From Zea mays (taxonomy: Eukaryota; Streptophyta; Magnoliopsida; Poales; Poaceae), in NCBI RefSeq assembly GCF_902167145.1, contig NC_050101.1, positions 113,241,789 through 113,305,788 of the forward strand: 64,000 bases of DNA. The letters are read 5' to 3'. The notes below the pieces were generated by a model. The model was not told where the DNA came from and did no database searches. It was given only the letters and a program-made list of their open reading frames with translations. Below are positions 10,926-21,585 of the stretch, piece by piece (position 1 is the stretch's first letter; each line of letters starts with the position of its first letter). Made by a program: the position numbers and the translations under genes.

Positions 10926-11230
10926 GGAAGGACCAGGGCCTTCTCAGAGAAGGTTGGCCGCGCGGGACCGAGGACGGGACAGGCGCTCTCTTGGGGCCGC
11001 TCGCTTCCCTCACCCGCGTGGACGCTTGTAACCCCCTACTGCAAGCGCACCTGACCTGGGCGCGGGACGAACACGAAGGCCGCGGGACTTCCACCTCTCT
11101 CACGCTAGGCTCCGGCCACCTCGCCTCTCCCCCCTTCGCGCTCGCCCACGCGCTCGACCCATCTGGGCTGGGGCACGCAGCACACTCACTCGTCGGCTTA
11201 GGGACCCCCCTGTCTCGAAACGTCGACAGT

Positions 11231-11248
11231 TGGCGCGCCAGGTAGGGG
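11231..11248 (+). other. Huck-like primer-binding site
   Basis: TGGCGCGCCAGGTAGGGG lies two bases after the LTR end. Element X has the same 18 bases at the same place (47004-47021, minus strand). I cannot name the tRNA with certainty. Confidence 0.7.
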
Positions 11249-11288
11249 CCTGCTGCGTGCTGACGAACAGCTCCCCATCAAGCTCCAG

Positions 11289-14200
11289 ATGGGCAGTCTC
11301 CAGCAACCTCTCCGGCCCGGGACGGTGCTTCGTTTCGGGACTCTCGAGTTCATGTCCTTCGACGGCAGCTACGACATGACACTTCTTCCACCGCCGCGCG
11401 ACTACGACAATGGCGGCCGACAACCCGCCCGCCGGCGGCGGAATCGACGACGTCTTCCCCGCGTGGCGGAAGAGCAATGTTCGGGCTCGCTCCGTTCTCT
11501 CCCCCGCCAACGGAGGAGGAGGCGGAGCCGTCAAGGCCAGACGGGAGGCCACGCTTCGTCGGCCGTCGAGCGAATCGACGCCCCCGACGCCCCGACGAAA
11601 GGCACGCCGGACGTCGACCTCGCGTTCGAGACGGAGGCGAGCGCCGTCCCCCCGTGGCACGCTGACCTTGAGCAAGAAGACGACGCCGGCGCGCTCGTGG
11701 AAAGCCTGCAGGACGTCGCCCTCGAACCAGAGATGATGGCGCAACCAGTCCCCGATGTGGCTACGTCGCTCCTCGTCGACCAAAAGGTAACGACTAACTC
11801 CCATCTTGCGTCATTTCGACTCGGCCTCAACCCGCCAAACGACCTCGTTTTGGCGGGCGCTCTCATTGAGGCGAGTGCAACCCCACTGAGGTTCTGTATG
11901 CGGTCGCCTTGGGACCGACTGACGGACGTCTCGACCTACGGGCCCTCTGGGTCCGAGGAAGATGACGATCCCAGCATCGGTTGGGATTTCTCCGGACTTG
12001 GCAACCCCAGTGCCGTGCGGGACTTCATGACCGCATGTGACTACTGTCTATCCGACTGTTCCGATTGAAGCCGCAGCCTTGGCGACGAGAGCTGCGGCCC
12101 AAGCCGCGAATGTTTCCACATCGAGCTAGGGGATCCCACCGAAGGCAACCATCTTGGCATGCCGGAGGATGGTGATCTCCCCAGGCCGGTGCCTCGCGCC
12201 GACATCCCACGGGAGCTAGCTGTGGTCCCCGCTCCGGTGGGGGGTTACGACCCACAACTCGAGCAAGTCCGCGAGGCGCAGGCCAGGCTCAACGAGGGAA
12301 CAGGAGCGCTTGAGCCGATCCGTCGGGACGTCGGACAGGCATGGGTGGGCCACCCCTGGCCGGAGAAATACGTCATCTGCCCCAAGGTCTCCAGCACCGC
12401 GTCGCCAACGATGTCAGGATCAGGCCGCCGCCCGCATCCAGCGGGGTCGGTCAGAACCTGGCAACCGCAGCGATGCTCATCCGCGCGATGCCGGAGCCGT
12501 CAACCACCGAGGGTCGGCGAATCCAGGGAGAACTCAAGAATCTCCTGGAAGGCGCTGCGGCCCGGCGGGCCGAGAGCACTGCATCCCGGAGGCAAGGATA
12601 TCCCTCGGAACCTCATGCCGCGACTTCCCGATTCATGCGGGAAGCCTCGGTCTACACCGGGCGCACGCGCAACACCGCGCCTGCGGCCCGGGCCACCTCG
12701 GCAACGAGCACCATCGACGCGACCGTCGGGCTCACCTCGACGAAAGGGTGCGCCGAGGCTACCACCCCAGGCGTGGGGGGCGCTACGACAGCGGGGAGGA
12801 TCGGAGTCCCTCGCCCGAACCACCCGGTCCGCAGGCCTTCAGTCGGGCCATCCGACGGGCGCCATTCCCGACCCGGTTCCGACCCCCGACTACTATCACA
12901 AAGTACTCGGGGGAAACGAGACCGGAACTGTGGCTCGCGGACTACCGCCTTGCCTGCCAACTGGGCGGAACGGACGACGACAACCTCATCATCCGCAACC
13001 TCCCCCTGTTCCTCTCCGACACTGCTCGCGCCTGGTTGGAGCACCTGCCTCCGGGGCAGATTTCCAACTGGGACGACTTGGTCCAAGCCTTCGCTGGCAA
13101 TTTCCAGGGCACATACGTGCGCCCCGGGAACTCCTGGGACCTTCGAAGCTGCCGGCAACAGCCGGGGGAGTCGCTCCGGGACTACATCCGGCGATTCTCG
13201 AAGCAGCGCACCGAGCTGCCCAACATCACCGACTCGGATGTCATCGGCGCGTTCCTCGCCGGCACCACTTGCCGTGACCTGGTGAGCAAGCTGGGTCGCA
13301 AAACCCCCACCAGGGCGAGCGAGCTGATGGACATCGCCACCAAGTTCGCCTCCGGCCAGGAGGCGGTCGAGGCTATCTTCCGAAAGGACAAGCAGCCCCA
13401 GGGACGCCCGTCGGAAGAAGCTCCCGAGGCGTCTGCTCCACGCGGCGCCAAGAAGAAAGGCAAGAAGAAGTCGCAATCGAAACGCGACGCCGCCGACGCG
13501 GACCTTGTCGCCGCCGCCGAGTATAAGAACCCTCGGAAGCCCCCCGGAGGTGCAAACCTCTTCGACAAGATGCTCAAGGAGCCGTACCCCTACCATCAGG
13601 GGCCCGTCAAGCACACCCTCGAGGAGTGCGTTATGCTTCGGCGTCATTTCCACAGGGCCGGGCCACCCGCCGAGGGTGGCAGGGCCCACGACGACGACAA
13701 GAACGAAGACCACCCAGCAGGGGGGTTCCCCGAGGTCCGCGACTGCTTCATGATCTATGGAGGGCATGCGGCGAATACCTCGGCTCGGCACCGCAAGCAA
13801 GAGCGCCGGGAGGTCTGCTCGGTGAAGGTGGCGGCGCCAGTCTACCTAGACTGGTCCGACAAGCCCATCACTTTCGACCGGGCCGACCACCCCGACCATG
13901 TGCCGAGCCCGGGGAAATACCCGCTCGTCGTCGACCCCATTGTCGGCGATGTCAGGCTCACCAAGGTCCTGATGGACGGGGGCAGCTGCCTCAACATCAT
14001 CTACGCCGAGACCCTCAAGCTTCTGCGCATCGATCCGTCCTCCGTCCGAGCAGGCGCTGCGCCCTTCCACGGGATCATCCCTGGGAAGCGCGTCCAGCCC
14101 CTCGGGCGACTCGACCTCCCAGTCTGCTTCGGGACACCCTCCAACTTCCGAAGGGAGACCCTGACGTTCGAAGTGGTCGGGTTCCGAGGAACCTACCACA

Positions 14201-14535
14201 CCGTGCTAGGGAGGCCATGCTACGCGAAGTTCATGGCCGTCCCCAACTACACCTACCTGAAGCTCAAGATGCCGGGCCCCAACGGGGTCATCACCGTCGG
14301 CCCCACGTACAAACACGCGTTCGAATGCGACGTGGAGTGCGTGGAGTACGCCGAGGCCCTCGCCGAGTCCGAGGCCCTCATCGCCGACCTGGAGAACCTC
14401 TCCAAGGAGGTCCCAGACGTGAAGCGCCATGCCAGCAACTTCGAGCCAGCGGAGACGGTCAAGGCCGTCCCCCTCGACCCCAGTGGCGACACCACCAAGC
14501 AGATCCGGATCGGTTCCGGGCTCGACCCCAAATAG
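11289..14535 (+). pseudogene. gag: Huck-like gag-protease, broken
   Basis: Begins MGSLQQPLRPGT 60 nt after the LTR; element X has the matching MDNLQQPLRPGT at 46963. The N-terminal part runs in one frame to a TGA at 12066-12068 and continues in that frame to about 12340. The MPEPSTTEGRR block then lies in another frame (from about 12341), and the capsid region (ELWLADYRLACQLGG, about 12930) in a third. From there a long open frame reaches 14535, covering capsid and the protease with DGGS near 13975-13986. So there is one stop and about two frameshifts in the first half and an intact second half. It would have supplied particle protein and maturation protease. The exact frameshift positions are inferred from comparison with X. 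Confidence 0.8.
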
Positions 14536-14690
14536 GAGGCAGTGCTCGTCGACTTTCTCTGCAAACGCCGACGTCTTTGCGCGGAGTCCCTCGGATGTGC
14601 CCGGCATACCGAGGGGTGTCGCCAAACACTCGCTGGATATTCGGGCCGGGGCCCGATCCGTCAGGCAGCCTCTGCGCCTCGATCATCAAG
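14536..14690 (+). pseudogene. Stub of reverse transcriptase and deletion junction
   Basis: After the TAG at 14533-14535 the sequence continues into the linker before RT (SPSDVPGIPRGVAKHSLDI, frame-shifted near 14560). It stops matching RT at about 14680, where sequence lying beyond integrase in element X (about 26985) follows directly. Compared with X, about 2.9 kb holding RT, both RNase H regions and integrase is gone. Confidence 0.85.
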
Positions 14691-15103
14691 GAAGGGTCGG
14701 CCTCGCCATGGCGGAGCCCGACCCTCCCTCGGGGGCTAAAAAGGGGGAACCCCTCTTCGTCAAGATCTTTTTAAATCAAAAAAAAGGGGACCTCTTGCGT
14801 TCTCCTAGTTACGTTCTCCTGGCTATGTCAGAAGCCGGGTCTCGAGGAGCGAATGCGGGTACATGAAAATGGCAAGGCCGATTGAGCCAAGGAATTCCCG
14901 TACCTCCGGGTTAGGGATACCTCACTCATCACCTGCCACGAAGGATGGCCCAACTCGAGAAGCCACTCTATTATTGACGAGGTAGGACGAACATGCAGAC
15001 GGAAAGAAAGGAGAGTACGACTCCATGCAAGAAAGACAAAAGTGTTCATGCCTCAGCGGCCATGGTGAGACACACGTTCAACAAGAAATTGTTCAAACGA
15101 GAA
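14691..15103. other. Non-coding stretch after the deletion, 3' side of the antisense gene
   Basis: 413 bp, similar to 26575-26985 of element X (CTCGGGGGCTA and AGGGGGGAACCCC-like blocks). It probably contains the 3' end of the antisense transcript. No gene is visible. Confidence 0.6.
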
Positions 15104-18100
15104 TCAGGCGCCGCCTTGGGAAGGAGCCGCGCCTTCATCTCCACCCCCGCCATCGGTGGGGTCCATCTCGGCCTCCGGTGACGTCGCAGGAGGAAGGACC
15201 TCCGCCTCAAAGGTGGTCGCCAGCACCGCGCTCGGGCCGGCGGCAACCGCGTCAAGCCGCTGCACCTCCGCCAGTGCAGCATCGTCTTCGTCAGGAAGAC
15301 AGTACCCCTCACTAACCCGCTCCAGATCCACAACGTAGTGAGAAGCGAGCACGGCGAAGGCCCGCCGGACGCCGTGATGTAGCGCTTCGCGGACTCTGCC
15401 GCGGGCGTGACCACCCAAGGCTCGAAGACGGCTCTGAGGGGAGCTTCCTGAAGGGACGTCAACGGAGCCGAGGGCACGATAAAAGTCCGAGACGGCCTCG
15501 GACATGGCCGCGAGGTTCGCCTCCCTCTGCTCGGCGGCTCCGGCAAGCGCCTCAGCAAGCGCCTTGGCGGACTCGTCAAGGGCGGACTCAAGCTCTGCAA
15601 GTAGCCAGGAGAAATACCTCAAGCACAAGCAAGGGAAACGGACAAGAAAAGGAACTAGGAAGGACCAAGACGTACCTCCGGCTCGGGCACGGTGCTCCGA
15701 GGCCGCGACTTGGGTCGCAGCTAAGTCAGCCGCGAGGGTCTCGGCTCGGCTTTCGGCCTCGGCGGCCCGGCCTTGAAGTCGGTTCCGTTCCTCGACGACC
15801 TGGGCGAGCTTCGATCGCTGCTGTTGCGCCTCCGCACGCGCCGCTGCCGCCTCGGCTCTCAGGTCGGCGCATAGCAGCTGGAGGTCCGCCACCTTGGCAT
15901 CTTGCTGAGAAAGGCGCGTGGTAGCCTCGGCGAGCGAAGACCTCAGGGATCGCAGCGAGCCCCAGACATCAACCTCACGGCGGATGAACAACGACTTAGC
16001 GGCGCTCCGGTCCGTCAGATCCTGGGAGAAGGAAACAGGGCGTCACAGCAAGTATCACAGAGAAGGAAAAAAGGTATGCCCGAAACCGCTACCTGGAGGA
16101 TTTTGGGGACGTCTCTGCAGAAAACCTCCAGCGACGACCGGAGCGACCCCACCGTCGCCTCTGCGCACTCGCGGAGCTCACCCCAGGACTGGTCTTCCTG
16201 CTCATCATCGAGAACGAAGACGGGGTCCGAGGCCTCGCGGGTCCGGAATCGGAGCAACGGGCGCCGGGCCTCGGAGTCCCGCCGCACAGCGATGAGGCTG
16301 TCGCCCGGCCGGATGGATTGCGCGACCGCGCCCACCTCTTCTGGGGTCTTGGGCACCGGCGCATCAGCCATCCTGGCGCTGGCGGCGGCTGGACACCCTT
16401 CGACAAGGACGGCGGCAACCTCGGCGGTGGCAGGCGCCGGCATGACCGGCACGACGGGCGAACTCAGAGCCGTGCGGGCGTCGGCCGTCTCCTCAACCAC
16501 GATCGCCGCCTCGGCGGAGGAGCCGGCCTCGGGAGCCCGCTCCTCCGAGATTGGCGACGCCCGAGCCCCCGATGTCGGAGTACCCTGCGAGAGGGTCGGC
16601 TGAATGGCGCTGGCCGCACAGTTCGACGCCGTCTTGAGGACCTTCCGGGGTGCCAGGTCGGTTTGGCCGTGACTTCGCTTGCTGGATAAAAAAGGAAGGG
16701 GATCACAACCGAAACATACGAATGGGAGGCCAAGACGAAGGCATTCCGAGGTACTCACCCACTCCGGGCCATGATCCACCGCGCCTGGGGAGAACCTTCT
16801 TGGATCCCGGCTCTCGAAACGGCCGCCGAGGTCCGCTTCGCCGGCGCTTGGGGCGCCTGGGGGACAGGTTCCCCGGGCACAGCAGCGATGACCTGAGGGT
16901 CACTCCCGTCCGCCACCAGCACAAGCGGCGGCCTCTGGGGAACAGACGCCTTGGTCTGGACCTCCGGAACTACTTCAGCTCCTCCGGCGGAGGGGTCAGG
17001 TGGCCTCTCGGTTCGCCCCCGCGCCTCGGGTCGGGAGCCCGACGCCCCGACTTCGGGGGCTGACGGAGTCGGTTCGCTCGGGGGCTGGCTCGACGGCTCT
17101 TGGCCACACCCCAGGCCGAGGCTGAGGCCGAGACGGGCGGCCATGCCGTCATCATCATCATCATCGTCGTCGTCATCGTCGTCGGGCGTCTCCGGCGACG
17201 GCTCCCTCGGGAGTCCGTCCCTCTCCTGCTGGCGGCGGCGCTTCTCCAAGGCGTCCCGAGCCCGCCTCCGCTCGCGGGCCTGGGCCTTCTCCGCGTCCTT
17301 CTTTTTCTTCTTCTCCTCCGCGGCAACCCGCCGCGCTGCACGGTCCACCGCGTCCTCCGGGACCCGTGGCAGGGAGGGTTTGTGACACCCCACATCCTAA
17401 AAGGAGGGGAGAAAGGAACCCGATCATAAGGACCCGGAGCAACCAGATATACGAAGAAGGGAGGAGCAAACGCTCACCAAAGTCACGCACCCCTGATCGG
17501 GGCGCATCCGAAGCTGGGAGTATGCGTGGGGGTCCGGCTTCCCCATCGCGGCCGACACCCGCCATTGGAGGGCGTCGAAAGGGAGAGGATCAGGGGACAT
17601 CCGTGAGCCCTCCCAGTCGGCTTCCGGGGTCATCTCCCAGAGCGACAGCCGCCGCTCCGCCAATGGGAGCACCCTCCGACGGTGAATGGCGGCGATCACT
17701 CCCGCAGCAGTAAGTCCCCCCTCCCGCAACTCCTTCAGGGCCTGGAGAAGGGGCTCGAGATTTTTCTGCCTCTCGTGCGGGGTCCCGTGGCGCCAGGCGT
17801 CGGTGGCAGCTGTAACTACTCGCTGGGAAAATGGTGGGAGCAACTCACCGTCGTTCCGGAGGTAGAACCACCGGCGCTGCCACCCCTTGTTCGAAGACGC
17901 GAGAATGGCAGGAATGTACTGCAACGCCCGCGACTGCCTCAACAAGAGAATGCAGCCGCCGGCCCGCACCGCTGCACGGATCCTCCTCTCCCCCGTCGAC
18001 AAGGCGAAAGGCTCGGCGAGGAAGAAGTAAGTCCACAAATCCCAATGGGGAGCAATCCCCAAGTACCCTTCGCATAACGCTACGAAAATAGCGGCCTGCG

Positions 18101-18395
18101 AGATGGAGTTGGGGGAGAGGTTGTGCAACTCCACCCCGTAGTGGAATAAGATGGCCCGCATAAAGCGGCCCGTCGGCGCACCAAATCCCCGCTCATGGAA
18201 GGAGACGAAGCTCACAACATACCCCGGCGGTGGGGACGGAGCGGCTCCGCCCACGGGGGGAATCCACTCTGGCCGCTGCTTGTCGGTGAGGGGGCGGAGC
18301 AAACCTTCGCCGACCAGCTCCTCCAGATCACTCGCCGTCACCGTGGAGAAGGGCCACGGATCGCGCGGGGGGATTATGGTCACTCGGTCCGCCAT
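15104..18395 (-). CDS. Antisense five-exon gene of the Huck-like element (993 aa)
   Basis: Read on the minus strand, opposite to its host element. Exons 18395-17478, 17396-16759, 16681-16093, 16021-15676, 15594-15104. Introns are 71-81 nt with GT-AG ends and phases 0, 2, 0, 1; the exons total 2,982 nt with no internal stop. Start MADRVTIIPPRDPWPF in a good context (GTGATGG). Residues about 1-300 resemble the plant 'putative gypsy type transposon' family (PPGYVVSF...ERGFG, GVELHNLSPNSI, PHWDLW). About 333-366 is Lys/Arg-rich, a possible nuclear signal; about 378-389 is an Asp run; about 735-825 is an Ala/Glu/Arg coiled coil. The C-terminus (SRLRALGGHARGRVREALHH) is the part best conserved with the X copy. 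Function unknown; antisense ORFs occur in other Tat elements. Exon calls are inferred from sites and from the X homologue. Confidence 0.82.
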
Positions 18396-18533
18396 CACCA
18401 AGATGGAGAAGATGGCGGCGCGGGGGGCAGGGAAGGCGGTTTCTCTCTCCTCCGACTAAAGTTTCCCGGGTGGCGAAAACCTGAAGGGAAAAGAAGGGAG
18501 CAGAGTGAAGAACCGTCACCGGGCCCCCTCTCA

Positions 18534-18541
18534 AGTATATG
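18534..18541 (-). promoter_or_regulatory. TATA-like box of the antisense gene (Huck-like)
   Basis: The minus strand reads CCTTCATATACTTGAG about 140-146 bp before the ATG at 18395. Element X has CCTTTATATACTCGG at the equivalent distance from its ATG. Confidence 0.5.
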
Positions 18542-18885
18542 AAGGCCAGGGCGAAACCGTTTCCAGCACGCCGCCTGGACCGGACGCAGGATTCGAAAAA
18601 CGCGAAGCGGCACAGCCGTTCCTCGAAACGGCTTGCACACGCGTAACGGCCGCCCCGCCGACCACTCGCCCCGTCGCATTAACTCCGCGGCAGGACACGC
18701 GGCGCTTCTGGCAGGAGGAGCGCGCGACGCTTCACCTTCGCCGTAATAACCGCTTCAGAAAAGGTACGCCACGTCGTCCGATTTCGTATCCTTTTCCGTT
18801 TTCCTCTTTCTCTATCTCTTGCAACAGGGACCGGGAAAGGGGGATACCCCGAAAGGGATCCTTCTCCGCGAAGGAACCGGGCTCC

Positions 18886-19105
18886 GAGCCCCCCATTACT
18901 GATCAGGGGTTCGAAGGCTAGCCCCCCGAGGGTTCAACAGTCGCCTCAGATCGCGTGGGCCCGACACCCACTACTGGTCAGGGGTTCGAAGGCCAGCCCC
19001 CCGAAGGGCTCCATGGCCGCCTCAGGCTACTCGGGCTCCGCGCCCATTACTGATCAGGGGTTCGAAGGCTGGCCCCCGAAGGGTTCACAGTCGCCTCAGA
19101 CACCG
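18886..19105. repeat. Three tandem copies of a roughly 75-bp unit
   Basis: ACTGATCAGGGGTTCGAAGG starts at 18898 and 19049, with ACTGGTCAGG... at 18973 (spacing 75 and 76). Element X has two copies in the same relative place (22351-22370 and 22425-22444, opposite strand). Confidence 0.75.
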
Positions 19106-19706
19106 AGCGAGGGATGACCAGGGGTACGTTCGATACATAACCGAGGCTCGGGCTGCGCTCCCGAGGTACCCTAGGACATTTCCGAGACCAGCGGGAACGA
19201 TCTTGTAACGGAATCCCATCGGAGGGAGGCATCGAGCCCTCGGACCCCGTCGCCAGGGGACCGGGTCCGGCAAATCACCCGCAGGTACTTTTGGGCGTGC
19301 CTCTGGGCCCCTAGCCGACCCCCAACGAACGGGGCACGGACGTCCACTCGGATTACCCGCTTGCAGCTCACCGGAGACACCATGTTCGGTGCCCATCGAG
19401 GGTAACATGGCGCACTCCCCCCCTCCTCCTTGCGGAAAGGCGACGTAGGGGCGTATGTAAAAAGCCGAGTCTGTCCCTGATCGTCCTCTCGCCCTGTGCA
19501 GAGGCTCGGGGGCTGCTCTCGCAAAAACCGGCTCCGGCCAAATCGTTGACAGCGTCAACATACCAGCCCGAGAGCTTGGGCCCCGACCGTACACCCGGGC
19601 TACGGCCAGTTCGCATGAGGGAACGACCAGACCAGCCGAAGCGTTAAGCAAAGTATTAAGACCTCGAAAGAGTGTAACCACTCCTCCGAGGCCTCGGGGG
19701 CTACAC

Positions 19707-19736
19707 CCGGCGGGTGCGCTCGCGCGCACCCACCGG
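19707..19736. other. Conserved hairpin near the Huck-like 3' LTR
   Basis: Arms GGGTGCGC (19712-19719) and GCGCACCC (19724-19731) around a 4-nt loop, extended past one mismatch by CCGG on both sides. In the antisense strand the loop is GCGA (GNRA type) and the mismatch becomes a U-G wobble, giving a 13-pair stem. It lies 97 nt from the LTR. Confidence 0.6.
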
Positions 19737-19817
19737 AACGAAATGCAACCGAGAAAGGCTGGTCCCCTTGCAAAAAAGTGCGACAAAAGCCTCCAAGCGA
19801 GTGCTAACACTCCCTTC

Positions 19818-19833
19818 GAGGCTCGGGGGCTAC
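19818..19833 (+). other. Polypurine tract of the Huck-like element
   Basis: GAGGCTCGGGGGCTAC abuts the 3' LTR. Element X has GAGGCTCAGGGGCTAC in the same position on its strand. Confidence 0.6.
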
Positions 19834-21514
19834 TGTCGGGGACCATAATTAGGGGTACCCTCAAGGCACCTAATTCTCAGCTGGTAACCCCCATCAGCAT
19901 AAAGCTGCAAAGGCCTGATGGGCACGATTAAGTCAGGGATCAGTCCACACGAGTGACTCGATCACGCTTCACCCGAGCCTAGCCTCGGTCAAAGGCAGCC
20001 GACCTCGAGAGACTTCCGTCTCGCCCGAGGCCCCCTTTTTATGGCGGACACATCACCGGCTCGCCCAAGGCCTTGGCTTCGCTCAGAAGCAACCTTGACT
20101 AAATCACCACACCGACTGACCAAATTGCAGGGGCATTTAACGCAAAGGTGGCCTGACACCTCTATCCTGACACGCGCCCCCGGCAGAGCCGAAGTGACCG
20201 CCGTCACTCCACCGCCCCGCTGGCCAGTCTGACAGAAGGACAGCGCCGCCTGCGCCACTCCGACTGCAGTGCCACTCGACAGAGTGAGTCTGACAGGCAA
20301 TCAGGCCTTGCCAAAGGCGCCACGGCGAACTCCGCTCCGCCCGACCCCAGGGCTCGGACTCGGGCTAAGACCCGGAAGACGGCGAACTCCGCTCCGCCCG
20401 ACCCCAGGGCTCGGACTCGGGCTAAGACCCGGAAGACGGCGAACTCCGCTCCGCCCGACCCCAGGGCTCGGACTCGGGCTAAGACCCGGAAGACGGCGAA
20501 CTCCGCTCCGCCCGACCCCAGGGCTCGGACTCGGGCTAAGACCCGGAAGACGGCGAACTCCGCTCCGCCCGACCCCAGGGCTCGGACTCGGGCTAAGACC
20601 CGGAAGACGGCGAACTCCGCTCCGCCCGACCCCAGGGCTCGGACTCGGGCTAAGACCCGGAAGACGACGAAACTCCGCCTCGCCTGACCCCAGGGCTCGG
20701 ACTCCGCCCTGGCCTCGGCCGAACGACTTCCGCCTCGCCCGACCCCTTGGCTCGGGCTCGGCCACGGCAACAGAAGGCAGACTCAACCTCGGCTTCGGAG
20801 GAACCCCCACGTCGCCCTGCCTAGGGCACAGACCGCCACGTCAACAGGAGGCGCCATCATCATCCCACCCCGAATCGACTCGGGTCACGGAGAACAAGAC
20901 CGGCGTCTCATCCGGCCAGCTCCGCCAGAGAGGCAATGATGGCGCTCCACAAGCTCTATGACGACGACGGCCCCCAGCTCTCTTACGGAAGCAGGACAAC
21001 GTCAGCAGGGACTCGACCGCTCCAACAGCTGTCCCTCCATCAGGCTCCGCCGCACCTCCGACAGCCACGACATCACGCCAGCAGGGTGCCCAGATCTCTC
21101 CGGCTGCCACATTGGCATGTACCTAGGGCGCTAGCTCTCCCTCCGCTAGACACGTAGCACTCTGCTACATCCCCATTGTACACCTGGATCCTCTCCTTAC
21201 GACTATAAAAGGAAGGACCAGGGCCTTCTCAGAGAAGGTTGGCCGCGCGGGACCGAGGACGGGACAGGCGCTCTCTTGGGGCCGCTCGCTTCCCTCACCC
21301 GCGTGGACGCTTGTAACCCCCCTACTGCAAGCGCACCTGACCTGGGCGCGGGACGAACACGAAGGCCGCGGGACTTCCACCTCTCTCACGCTCGGCTCCG
21401 GCCACCTCGCCTCTCCCCCCTTCGCGCTCGCCCACGCGCTCGACCCATCTGGGCTGGGGCACGCAGCACACTCGCTCGTCGGCTTAGGGACCCCCCTGTC
21501 TCGAAACGCCGACA
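19834..21514 (+). repeat. Huck-like 3' LTR (1,681 bp)
   Basis: Near-identical partner of 9549-11228. Six 57-bp repeats lie at 20326-20667. It is followed by the GGTCT target duplication at 21515-21519. Confidence 0.95.
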
Positions 21515-21585
21515 GGTCTGTTTTGAAGATGTTTTCCAGCCATGCTTAGGAGTATTGGAGGTACCCCTAATTATGGTACCCGACA
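21515..21585 (-). repeat. Element X 3' LTR, inner fragment
   Basis: On the minus strand it starts TGTCGGGTACCATAATTAGG at 21585, matching 48195-48265, and resumes at 9548 beyond the nested Huck-like element. Confidence 0.9.

Larger units (their letters stand above)
9549..11228 (+). repeat. Huck-like 5' LTR (1,680 bp)
   Basis: Starts TGTCGGGGACCATAATTAGG and ends CGTCGACA. It holds a 57-bp tandem array (10041-10382) and a TATA box (10919-10925). It is nearly identical to 19834-21514. Confidence 0.95.
18396..19833 (-). promoter_or_regulatory. Upstream region of the antisense gene, up to the 3' LTR
   Basis: 1.4 kb without a gene in the element-sense direction. On the minus strand it holds a TATA-like box (18534-18541), three copies of a roughly 75-bp unit (about 18886-19105), a strong hairpin (19707-19736) and, next to the LTR, the plus-strand purine tract. 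All of these have counterparts in element X at 21586-22941, so the whole module seems to travel with the antisense gene. Confidence 0.6.
9549..21514 (+). mobile_element. Huck-like Tat gypsy element, pol-deleted, with intact antisense gene
   Basis: An 11,966-bp element with LTRs 9549-11228 and 19834-21514 (TGTCGG...CCGACA) and a perfect 5-bp target duplication GGTCT (9544-9548 and 21515-21519). Internal order: primer-binding site, broken gag-protease, a stub of RT, about 400 bp of non-coding DNA, an antisense five-exon gene, an upstream regulatory region, and a purine tract. RT, RNase H and integrase are absent, so it could move only by borrowing enzymes. The LTRs show about eleven substitutions and one indel by eye (about 0.7%). 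The Huck name is from memory of LTR and leader sequence. Confidence 0.93.

Noticed and set aside
12652..13800. A 382-codon minus-strand open frame
   Set aside because: It is a shadow of the Huck-like gag frame in GC-rich DNA, with no introns, no homologue in X and no domain.
18898..19070. GGTTCGAAGGC motifs resembling a tRNA gene B box
   Set aside because: There is no A box or cloverleaf around them and the last bases do not fit the consensus; treated as a repeated motif only.
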